The notes under the pieces are model-generated. The model saw nothing but the letters and a program-made list of their open reading frames with translations, ran no database searches and was not told the origin of the DNA. DNA of 64,000 bases from Ahaetulla prasina (taxonomy: Eukaryota > Chordata > Lepidosauria > Squamata > Colubridae). Position 1 is the stretch's first letter, and each line of letters begins with the position of its first letter. Position numbers and translations under genes: made by a program. The stretch is from contig NC_080546.1 of NCBI RefSeq assembly GCF_028640845.1, positions 31,765,020-31,829,019 of the forward strand, given 5' to 3'. This document shows positions 37,001-49,600 of the stretch, piece after piece.

Positions 37001-40000
37001 GCAGCAGGATACCAAGGTGGATGGTATCGAAAGCCGCTGAGAGGTCTAATAGGACCAGGATGGAGGTACAACCCCTATCCCTGACCCTCCAGAGATCATC
37101 CACCAACGCGACCAAAGCCGTCTCCGTGCTGTAGCCGGGCCGGAAACCGGACTGAACGGGTCTAGATAGACAGTTTCATCCAGGTGCAGAAACTGATATG
37201 CCACCATACTCTCTACAACCTTCGCGGCGGGTTGGAGACCGGACGATAATTACCTAAGACAGCCGGGTCCAGGAGGGCTTCTTGAGGAGGGCCTCACCAC
37301 CGCCTCTTTCAAGGCGGCCGGAAAGACTCCTCCAACAAGGAGGCACTCAGAATCGCCTGGAGCCAGCCTCGTGTCACCTCCTGAGTGGCCAGCACCAGCC
37401 AGGAGGGCACGGGTCCAGTAAACACGCAGGCATTCAGCCTACCCAACAACCTGTCCATGTCCTCGGGAGCCACAGGGTCAAACTCATCCCAGAAAATGTC
37501 ACCAAGACCACCCTCAGACGCCTCATCTGAATCGCCGCAATTTTGGTCTAGACCGTCTCGAAGCTGAACGATTTTATCGTATAGATAACCGTTAAACTCC
37601 TCAGCACGTCCCTGCAACGGGTCATCCCGCTCCCCCTGGTGAAGGAGGGAACGGGTCACCCGAAAAAGGGCGGCTGGGCGGTTATCTGCCGACGCAATGA
37701 GGGAGGAGGCGTAGCAACGCCTCGCTTCCCTCAGTGCCACTAGGTAGGTCCTAGTATAGGACCTAACTAGTGTCCGATCAGCCTCTAAATGGCTAGACCT
37801 CCAGGAGCTCTCTAGGCGTCTTCTCCGGCGTTTCATCCCCCTCAGCTCCTCGGAGAACCAAGGAGCCGGTTGGGATCTGCGCCGGGTCAGAGGCCGCAGG
37901 TTGGGGAACATTGGTGTAGTGTGAGTGTGCATATGTATGCAGGAGCCTGTGTTTACAAACAATGTAGTCATCAAATGAGACTGCATATTTCTATATTTAA
38001 ATTCTTCATGTTTTTTCTATTTTTTAGTTTGTATTAATTATCTTAATGTTCAATAAAATTATAATAAGGTGTGGAAGATACCTGCCTGCCAGTAAAAAGA
38101 TACTAGAGCCAAATCACTTTCAGACTGGAAGAGGCTAACACATTTTTTAATATGGTGACAGAAACAAAATAAAGCTATTAAAACTTGCTCAGTTCAAATG
38201 TCTTATTAGAGTACTTGGTAAGGGGAAAGGTCACACATTACTAAACATCTGCAATCATTCTTGCATAAGAATTATTCTTATGGTCAATACAATCATCAAA
38301 TGATCAAGTATCTCCAAGAGCACAATCCACTACACAGTTGGCATGCAAATTTTACTCAAAATAAGTTAAATTACACAAGCCCAAAGAGACTGCTGCTGCT
38401 GCTAGTCCAAACTATTATGGGTGTGGCTCATCATATTCTGAAAGACCAATGGAAACATAATGAATGTCACAGCAGAACCAAGCCAAATTGTTCTGCTTGG
38501 ATTATAATATTATTTGGTGAAAGAAGCATGGGATTTCCATTTTCTGTGTAAAAAGATAATAGAGCTGAAAATTTTGTATCCTCTACCTCAGTTCCCCAAC
38601 CAGCTGCAAACAGCTCAGAGCCCACTAGTGGGCAGCAGCCCAGAGATTGGGGACTCTTGGTCTAGTTCAATTACTATATTGGAGTTTGTCAAGGGTTTAT
38701 TTACACATACTTTGTTTGCAGATTGAGATACACACACACACACACACACCTTAAATCTGCAACAGATAGTCCCAACAGACTTAGGGCCATTTATTCAATT
38801 ATTACAGCAGTAGTGAATGGATTTACGACCAATCCCCATAATTATGGCCCCTGTAACACCTCCATAGTCAAACTGTTAAAATTCAAGAGCTTGGCAGCTC
38901 CTTCTGCACTTAGGACTGCAGGGGAGATTCAACTACCCCCACTTCCCTATCTCCCCTCCCATTTTGAATTTTGGGCCCCCTACACTTTGCAGTCCCTACT
39001 GCCACAGCTGACATTTGCAGTTTTCTTGCTCCCATTGCTGACCAAGCATGTCCAGCCTGGTTCTTCGGGAGACAGCTGCTGGCCACACAAGACTTTCTTT
39101 CCCAGATTGTGCATAGCAATTTCTTCATGAGACATGGGTAAGATGGCCTCATGTGGCCAGCAGCTGCCTCACAAAGAGCCAGGCTGGGCATACTTGGCAG
39201 CAGGAGCAAGAAGATAGTGCAAGATAGAACAAGGTCAGCTGGGGAGGGGAGCTGGGTGAAGTGGAAGGCAACAGGGGGCTTGGAATGGAGGGTTGTGAGG
39301 CTGCTTGCAGCTGACACTGGGCTGGGGCAGCTCTGGATTCCCAGGGTAGCTGTGGCTTTGTGCTGCTTTGTTTGCTTGGGCCATGCTGCACAAAAGCTTA
39401 TGGGCTTTTTGCAGCATCAAAGCCATGGCCTGCCAAGAAGCCCCTGAGCTGCAGTGTGGCAAGGAGTTCCAGAATTATGTGATTTTGGGACATCCTACAA
39501 AACAGGATGCAGGGCAGCCAAAAGGGCAGAGATGGGAGGGAACAGGCAGTTGTATGCGTGTGGGGGGCGGGAACAGAACGTGAGACAGTTCCTTAGCCTG
39601 GAAGAAACAAAAGTTGGGGCTAGGAGGGACCAATTCCTAAATGGCTTAGATTGGGTGGGTCCTTGCTAATGACCAGTGGAATTTGGTTAATACTGGCAAT
39701 GGGGGATGCTGAGACTGCCTTTGCTAAGCAACACAGTCACATGAGGTCATGCTTTATATTACATTGCTTAGTGACAGAAATTCTGGTCCCAATTGTAATC
39801 ATAAATCAAGGGTTACCTGTATTTCCATTTCTGTCTCAAATACTGTACATGTCAGAAAGGATTATGCTATTTATTAACTAGCATATAATTTTCATCTTAA
39901 ATTACATGAAAAACACCTTTAAAATTTTCCAAACATTATGTTTTTTTTCACCCTTGCCTGTTTACCATGTTTTTCACACCTTTACTGTTTATGCTAATCT

Positions 40001-43000
40001 ATTTGTATATATGTGTGTATGTTAATAGAAGTTTCTGTATAGTTGTTTTAAGATCCTCAAAAATTTGGTTATGAAATGACACATAATTGCTTCCACTACA
40101 TTGCTATCAATCTTGAGAAAAGAGAAAAAAAAGCACAGCTGCATTTTATTAAAATTTTTTTTATCCCACCTTTGTTATTGTTACGAATAACTCAAGGTGG
40201 CAATTGCAATTGTAATAAAGGTAGTGCTTCACTTACAACTCCAATTTAAAAAAGGATTTTTGTAAATTGTTAGGGATATTATGTGAGACACCCATGTGAT
40301 CACCTTGCTCAACAACTGCAACCACATTTATTTCTACTGTGGTCGTTAAGTGACTGCATGAGTCATTAAGCAACTGTGTGCAGGAGTGCACAGGGGAGGC
40401 TTTTGGAGGCCTGACACCCACCAGTGTGCAGAAACCTGCTGCAGGTCAGGAGGCCTGACTGACTAGAATGACTGGCATGTGAGCCTTTTCTCTGCCCCAC
40501 TGCTCCTGGAAGGCCTTAGCTAGTAAAACCCACTAGCACATGGAAAGGGCCGGTTTAGCTCTGCCTGGTAAGGCCTGTTATTAAGAACACAAAGCCTGCA
40601 ATTACTGCAGGTTCGAGCCTGGCCCAAGGTTGACTCAGCCTTCCATCCTTTATAAGGTAGGTAAAATGAGGACCCAGATTGTTGGGGGGGCAATAAGTTG
40701 ACTTTGTAAATATATACAAATAGAATGAGACTATTGCCCTATACATTGTAAGCCGCCCTGAGTCTTCGGAGAAGGGCGGGGTATAAATGTAAACAAACAA
40801 AAAAAAAAAAGAAACTTGTTGCAGGCTTGATCCACTGATGTACAGGCCTCCTCACTCCTCCTCCACTCTTGAGAGGTTTAGGCCTTTTACCTGCCCCGCC
40901 ATGCCAAGATGTTCTTGGCTAGCTAGGCCCATTGATGTATTTAGAGACTGGCACAGGTTGCGTCCTGCAAGTCCCTGAGTAGCCGAGTGGTAAGGAAGTT
41001 GGAGGCCTGCAAACTGCAGCTGCTTCATGTGCACTGCAGCTGGCCTGAGCTCCCTTGATGGATGAATGGCTGCAGGGACAACGGCAGGGGTGTGTGAGGA
41101 TACTGCATTATCCCTGCAGTCAGTCATTAAAGGAGAATGATGCAGTGGCTGTAATTTTTTAAACCAGGTTATAGTAGCTTTTGGGGAAGGTGTCTGTCAT
41201 AACTTTGAAAGTTCAGAAGTTGAAGACTATCTGCATTTGCATTTCTACAGTATTACAAATTACCACAAATGTAAACAAGTAGCAGAACTGTATCTCAACC
41301 TTATTAATGGCACTCTTAGAAGCTTGGGAAAAATTTAAGTTTGAGATAATCCTTCTGTTCCCCGACATCTTGATATCTGGAGAGCTTTGAAAGGTACGTG
41401 ATTGTTGACGGGGGAGGGATGGGTGTGCGGTGCAGAGGAGTTCCAACTGGCTGTGAGATCTCAAGAGGCAGCATCCGGAGCATGGGGTATCTCAGTGTGT
41501 GGGTGGGAGGCCTTGGGAGACTGGAGGCACGTTGCTTGTACCTGTACACCCGAGGCACCCCATATTCCACTTATAACACCTGCACATTCATTTAGCAAGT
41601 GCACTGGAGAGAGCAGAGACACCTTAAGTGAGCTGGTTCATTCAACACCATCCCAATTTTCAAATGCAATGGGCAGGATCTATTATGATTGTAACTCGAG
41701 GATTACCTGTATGTTGCTTTAAGAATCCTTTCAGTGAAGATGACCAATTTAAATGTAAACAATCTCATCCTCATCCTCTAGGGCACAACTTTTGAAAAGG
41801 AACCATTCCTTTATTGCTAACTATGGCAATGGATATAAAGATCCAAAAGCCATAGGTAACTACACTATTACACTATAGCGAAGACTTTTGGAATTAAGTG
41901 ATAGACAGCAAGATGGGCAGTATATAAATAAATAAATTTAAAAATAAATAAATCAGATATGTAAAATGTGTAAACCAAATTTAAAACCTTCCAAACATTA
42001 CAGTTACAAAGTAATTAATGTGCCTTTTGCCTACTATTAAATGAACAGCTTTGACAAATATCTAAAATTTAGTCCCTAGCATATATATATATATATATGA
42101 CTCAAAACCAATAAAAAACTCAGCATTACTAACTCTAAATATTTGAGAAAAACACTAGTAAGTTCGAATAATACAAATAGTAAAATACTTAAAATAGAAA
42201 AAATTCTTAAACATAATGAAGATACAGCACAACTAAGTTAAATGAGAAAATACTTATTTTTGAAATAGATTGTTATTTAGTGATCACTGTATTTGCATAA
42301 TAGGATGCATATAGAATTACCTGATTCTGCAGTTCCTCCAGTTTAGATTTTCTTGTGTGCAATGCTTTACTTGGAAAGGCCCAAAAATAATTTGATGTTC
42401 CAATCCTGTCAGTGTCTACCATACCATCATCAACTAAGCTTTGTAAGATATCCTTCACTGACATAGTCGCTGTCGAAGAAATAATCATAATTATTATTTT
42501 GAAAACTTATATAGATTAGGGAAAACTATTATTCATTAAAACATCAGAGAGAATAATAAAGATTCAGAATGTCCTTTGAGAATTTTTCAACAAGTCCTTT
42601 GCAAATTACCATAAACTAGCAGATGGCAAATTAGGCTTACTTATGTGTATAGCAGCCCAACACAGAGAGTTCCTTTAAAATCACTGCCACGAAAAAATAG
42701 CAAAAAATATTAATTTACATAGCTTTTTCTTGTAAGAAACTAGATTTGTAACAGAACAACAGGATACCAGTGGGGCAATTTCAATTCTGTCAGTACATAG
42801 AATAAATATCAAGAAGATACTTCAGCATAGATCCAGAAGAATTTCAAATTCTTCCCAGTCCATTATTATTTTTCTAAAGGAACTCTGAAAAAACATTGGT
42901 TTTAAATCACTTTTCCCATTAATGTATCTAACATGATGTATTCCCCTGAACTAGTTGATTTTCCCTGGGAGCTATCTTTCCCATCTCTTAAGATCAGAAC

Positions 43001-43583
43001 ACTTTTTAATATATGAAGTCAAATCAAGAAGAAATGAATCTGCACACTGAAAATTTAAGTCAGATTTATGAAATTAGTCCAAAAAAATATACATATTAGG
43101 TAACTTAGCTCAAATATTATATACAATCTGCAGAATAAGTAAATGGCAATGCTGTCTGTTGTCTATACTGAACGCAGAGATTACATAACTGAATTGACTT
43201 GTCAATCTAGCAAGGAAACAGGTTAGGGGTTATGTTTTGTAGTTACAACCTAAACATTTACTTACATGCATACATACATATATATACACACACACACAAT
43301 ATATTATGCATTCCACAAACAATAGTAATTTTTGTAAGTTATTATGTCTCATAGAAATATCAATTTTACCCTAAATTTATTTATCTGAATTAAGGTAAAG
43401 TCAAATCTATTAAATGTAAGGGACCATAAAGGAGTTCCAGTTTCCTCTAGAAATTCTCCATTATACTCCTAATGGAGAATTTCTAGAGGAAACTGGAACT
43501 CCTTTATGGTCCCTTACAGTGAATAAATTTTGCTTTTCCATTATCCACTTGATCTATATATAGAGTATACAAGCACACACAAA

Positions 43584-43623
<40 letters not shown>

Positions 43624-46600
43624 ATAGTATATATAGAATTTATACAATCAGTTGAAGTAGTTAATCTCATCTAATTTATTACCTGTTCCTATGTTACCAT
43701 TAAGTAGGATTCCCTAATGAATTTTGAAAGCATTTCAGGTCTTTGTAATTGTATAAATGTGTCGTCCTGTCAAACATTATGTAAAATATGCAGCATGAAA
43801 ACATCATGAATTCATAGTGCATAGAATACATAAAGAGAGTGTTTGATGTAGTGCTTAAGGTGCTGGTCTAGAAACCAAGAGACTGTGAATTCTAGGCTTC
43901 TTTTACATATGAAAGCCAGGAGTGACTTTGTACTCTCTCAGTTCAATCTACCTCACAGGGTTGTTGTTATATGGAAAATAGGAAGCCAGAGTGTGAGGTA
44001 ATTTCACACACTTGAGTTTTATATAAATATATAAAAGGCAGAATAATAATATTTTTAAAGATCTGAAAAGTGTAGAGATTATGGCATAAACCGATAAAGT
44101 GGTTAATGGCAAACTTGTGTCATACCAAAAAATCTTGGACAGCACTTAGAAAATCTACACAATGACAAAATTTCTATCTGTGAATTACAAAAGGTCCCAC
44201 TGCTTGGGTTCACAGATATATTATGCCAAAACGTAACATCCTAGGTTCTTGAGACAAACGTGATATGAATGAAGGCTAGCATCAGCTAAAGAACTGGCAG
44301 GTGTAATTTACATTATTGTGTATATACAGTAAAAATTAGTGTGGATAGTGAATGCAGAAGTACCTGGAGATAGAAGAATAGAAGAGGAAGAACTGGAGAA
44401 AATCACAAACTATAAACACCTGCAAATAGAAGTAGAATGACTATATGGCAAAAAAAAAAAAAAAGTAGCAGTAAAGAGAGTGTGACTAGTAATAGGTGCC
44501 TTGGATGCAATCCCAAAACATCTGGAGCACCATTTGAACATCATCAGCGCTGACAAAATCATAATCAGTCAGTTAAAAAAGGCAGCTTTACTTGGAACAG
44601 CTTGCATCCTGAGACGATATCTTTAACACCATCAAAAAAAAATAAAAATCTGCCTATCCCAGGTCCTTGGGAACTTGATTGGTGGTTAAAAATGCCAAAT
44701 TGAGTTTAAACACCTGGCTGACTGTACAACTAATTATAATAATGCCTTACATAGAGCCAGTTTGGTCTAGCGGTAACAGCACCAGTCTAGAAACTGAGAG
44801 ACTGTAAGTTCTAGTCCCACCTTAAACATGAAAGTGACTTTGGGCCAGTTACTCTCTTTCAGCCCACAGATTGTTCTTATGGAGAAAATAGGATGAATAT
44901 TAAATTAAACTACCAAACCCAGTTAGATCCAATTTTCAGACTTCTGTGAGAGTAAGAACATGATGTCTTTGGAAAAAACAAAAACCCTTCAAATGGAATT
45001 AGGACTCAAGGTTAGAAACAATCAAGTCTAGGTACTCACTTATTCCTTTTTCTTTTGAAGCAATTTTCTCAATATCCTTTAACTGGAATACATCTTTCTG
45101 ATACCAAAAAAGTGAGAAGAAAACAGTTTGTTTTGTAATGTGCCCTATTATAGCAAAGGACAGAAACATTACTGAATTCACTAAATTCTCTCATTAAATG
45201 CATTACAAGAAGAAAAGAAGAAAAATTATGTTAAAAATAATTTAACCAGAGTATTAGAAGACATTTTCTGATAAGTATGAAAAAACCATCAGATCACTTG
45301 CATTTCCTCAAAAGACACATGCATTTCTCTGCTACTAAAGTAATTGCATCCTGATATTTAGTAAATACTAGTTTCTGTATTTCTTCTTCATTTCTTCTAA
45401 CATTTTTAGACAGTGACATCAATAACTGATAATGTATGTTTTGCATCTGTTCTAGAATTATCCTTTTCAGATATAAAATTAGATGGAACTGTTGCTGCAG
45501 GATCATGTAAAGGAATATCTTTAAAAACCACCCAAAGTAGATAATAATAAACAAATATCTGTGAAAATAAGAACATTTAGTTTGGCTCATTTTTAAATTT
45601 AGAAAGCATTAAATCAAATAAAATTCTTTTGTTCAGCCCTCTACAGCCAAATAGTTTTAATTTCACATGCAATTCAAAATAAAGTACAAAGAAAACTAAT
45701 ATATTAACATGAAAAATATTCTTCTTTATAGCATTGAAATATATGACTCAGAGCTCTACACATAAAAATATGATAATATTCCAGATTAAAGAGCTATTTA
45801 TTCATGTATGCATCTTCCTTGCTCCACCATTCACGTTGCAAGTACACTAACATTAGTTTAATAATTATAGGTTCCTAATTCATCAAAGTCTTTTTATCTA
45901 CTAAAATAGTTTCCCTCAAATTAAGATAAAATATATAAAACACTATATACATTTCTTAGAATATCTGGAATGTTTTACATTATAAAGCAATTTATCAAAG
46001 GTCAGCTGTCAGACTGAGAGTAGAATTTAAGAAGAGTTCATTATATCACAGTGTCTAAAATTTGTATGCCTTTTTGACATGATCATTTTTCCATTTGAAT
46101 TTACATAATAAATTACTCTTAGGCATCATGGAAGTGACTACAACCATTAGTATATAGCAAGGACCTTTAACCAGTCTTTTTGGCAACACTGTATTTTCAA
46201 ATCAGACTCTCAATTTCTTTTTAAAAAATCCAAAGTAATAGAAAGCAACAACAAATATTACTTACTGTTTCAAAAAAGATTTCCATCATTCGAGTTCTCT
46301 TCTCTTCAACACTCAGACCTCTTTTCTTTGACTAAATAGGAAAAGCCATGCTACATAAATATAACTGTATTCAAAAATCTTAGATACATAAGTCAAAATG
46401 AAGGACTACACTGAGAGACTGAAGAGTCTCAACCTATCTGATGGGCATCAGCTTTGACAGACTTTGTAAAAACTTCCCACACAATTTTTTTGCAATTTTA
46501 TATATAAAATTATATTCAAAAGATATATCTGATTTCACTCATTAAATTAGTTTTATATGTTTATCTGCATAGATTTTACTACCTATAGTAATTTAATGTA

Positions 46601-49600
46601 TTTTTTCTTCAACAGAAATATCAGTATATGCAACTACTTCAAAATTATTAAGACACTTGGGCAAACAAGGAATTTAATAAGTTAAGAAAATATGCAGATT
46701 ATAAGCACATCTAGTGAAATTGAAATACTTTGAGATAAAACTTCCAATAGAATATTTGAATATGAACACGGAACTATGTGAGAAATGGGATAATGTTTGT
46801 TCCTTTTTATTTTGCTCTTTTTATTTATTATTTTAATACTTTTTGAAACAAATTTTGAAACAAATAAGTGATGGGAGACCTTTTAATTAAGGTGAGATTT
46901 AAGACAGGAGAGATTTTTATAGATATTACCTTGTTTTTATTTCTTTTTGTCACTGGTCTTTGATAATATTAGGGATAAATATGGCTGTATTTTGTTCAAT
47001 GAAGAAGGGAGGGGCAAGAAAGGGAACAAAAAATGTGGGAACTAGATTTGATTAAATGCTATTCAGGATAAAGGGGTGGAATAGATGTTTTGATAGAAAT
47101 GGGCTATAATAAAAATTTGAAGAGGGGAAGGGAAAATATTGGATAAACAATACAATGAGGGGTAAAATTTGAAATATGTTTAATTATGTACCTGACCGAT
47201 ATTTTGTTCAACAAAGATCTATATGTGGTTTTTTCTTTTAAAAAAATAAAAAAAACTTTTCAAAAAAAAACCACACCTATTAAGACACTCAAATATAAAA
47301 CTTGTTTCTGATGTGTTTCATTTATCCTGTTGAAAATACAAGGAATATTGTCTTGATACTGTAGAATCATATATTTTTGTCTGATTTATATTATTCCATA
47401 ATAGTTGTCTACATGCATGTCACAATAGAAATATAAAATAATTTAACACAAAACAATGTATAATCAAACATTTGGTTGATTCATAAAATATATTTATAAA
47501 TTACAAAGTAAATGTATAAAACAACATTACAAAGTAAATGTATGAAACAACCTCCAAAAACGAAGATTTTTAAAACAAACTACAGGGCTTTTTCAAAGCT
47601 GAATGAAAAATTTTCTTCTGATGCCCAAAATACATTTTCTATATATTTTAATAGTTCTGTACTGAATGTACACACACACACATACATAAAACTTGCATTT
47701 TGTGTAACATAAAAGTATAGGAAATATATAAACACAGCTATTCAAGCTTTTTTCTTTAAGACTCCTTATTTGCTTCATACGATCATTTGGGAAGTCTGCC
47801 TGGAGCTGATGCTAAACCAGCTGCTATAGTATAGCAATACCATTTTAGGACCAAGTATCAAGTTGCCAAATTCTATCAAATTATTGCACAAATCCATATA
47901 CTGAGCCCTGGTAGCGCAGTGGTTAGAATGCAGTACTGCAGGCTACTTCTGCTGTCTGCTGCTGACTGCAGTTTGGCAGTTGGAGTCTTACCAGGTCAAG
48001 GCTGACTCAGCCTTCCATCCTTCTAAGGTCGGAAAAATGAGGACCCAGATTGTTAGGGCAATATGCTGACTCTGTAAACTGCTTAGAGAGGGCTGTAAAG
48101 CACTGTGAAGTAGTATAAAGCACTGTGAAATCTAAGTGCTATTGCTATATTAGAATAGAATAGAATAGAATTTTTTATTGGCCAAGTGTGATTGGACACA
48201 CAAGGAATTTGTCTTGGTGCATATGCTCTCAGTGTACATAAAAGAAAAGATACGTTCATCAAGGTACAACATTTACAACACAATTGTAAATATTATAATG
48301 CTAGTCTATTTTTATACCTGCCTGTTTATGCAGCTTGCCATTCTGAGAGTTTTGGGAAACACAATATAGAAAAACTGCACTAAAAAAAGGTCCAAAGCCA
48401 CTATGTGTCCAAAATATCTATTATAGTACGGTCATGAATGACAGCTATGTTAAAGCAACTCATTTCTTTCTACGGTTATCAGCCTATCTAGCAATAAGGT
48501 TACACATACCAAAATTGTGAGTAGATACAATATTAACCACTGAAGATACTATTACCCTTTCCTGGCAATGCTTTTATTTACATATTCTTTGTAATGTATC
48601 TTTAAATATTTTGGCGGGAAACAAGCACGTTGCTGATTGGTTGAAGCCGCCGGTTAGACTGTATATAAGGAGAGGTTTTTCCCCAGCCTGGTTGCTGGGT
48701 TCACCATATATTAAAGAGCTGTTGTCACTACCCTGGTCTCCAGCCTCGTTACTTCCCGAACTTAACACTGGCGACGAAGGTGGGATCTCGAGGCTAAAGA
48801 GCACCAGGAACGGGCTGAACGCACGGAAGAACCGAACCCAGCAAACTCAGGGCAGAAACGCGGAGATGGCCAGCTACACTCCGCCGCCGTTTGACCCAGC
48901 CAGGAGAAATGGGGAACGACATGACCCGTTTGAAAGCTTCCTAGAGGCAAACGAACTGCAAGGAGTTCCAGACAACCGCAAAGGGCATATTTCCTGAGCC
49001 ACTGTGGTCCCGAGGTCATCGACATCGCGGAAGCCCTGGCAGAGCCAACGCCGTACAATCGGTATCGTGGCAAACTCTGCAAAATCTATTGAAGACCCAT
49101 TTCGCGCCAACACCGTCCAAATACGCACGGCGTTTTGAATTTGGAGGCGCCAGACAGCAAGAGGCGAATCCATCAGCGATTACATGGCCGCCCTGCGAAA
49201 AGCCTCCAAGGACTGTGGGTACGAGACTTGGATGAGGAGCTGTTAGAGCAACTCATCCGTGGGGTCAGAGACATTCGTTTGCGGGCGGCTGCTATCAAAA
49301 AGCAATCTAACGCTGGCAAACGCTCTGGGCGAAGCCAGAGCTCATGAGATGTCCACCCAAGCGCGGAAACCCTACAAAGCCACTCACGCCAGCAGCGGCG
49401 AAATCAACCCCGGTCCACAACGAAGAAATCCAGACCGAATCAGACGGCAAGGATGAGGAAGGAGTTTGCCTCACCGAGAGAAGGGGCAAAGAAGACCGGG
49501 ATGAATGCGGAAGTTGCGGAGGGCAACACCAGCGTCAACGCTGCAAGTTCAAGGACGCTACATGTCGGCGGTGCGAGAAGAAGGGGCACCTGGCTCAAGT

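Larger units (their letters stand above)
27919..42320 (-). other. MND1 intron 4
   Basis: Holds two hAT MITEs, a GATGAT microsatellite, LINE relics, an L2-split hAT element, a SINE and TA-MITE pieces. 27919-29026, 29316-30224, 31430-33541, 33852-35577, 37922-38720 and 41712-42320 show nothing I can assign, apart from a 27-28 bp tandem duplication near 34200-34260, short AT and CA runs, and a possible tiny hAT-like deletion product near 38593-38659. Confidence 0.9.
42470..45039 (-). other. MND1 intron 3
   Basis: Holds the perfect palindrome at 43415-43518, CA runs at 43278-43300 and about 43580-43621, two tRNA-derived SINEs and a LINE C-terminal relic. 42470-43270 is unassigned AT-rich sequence. 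Confidence 0.9.
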
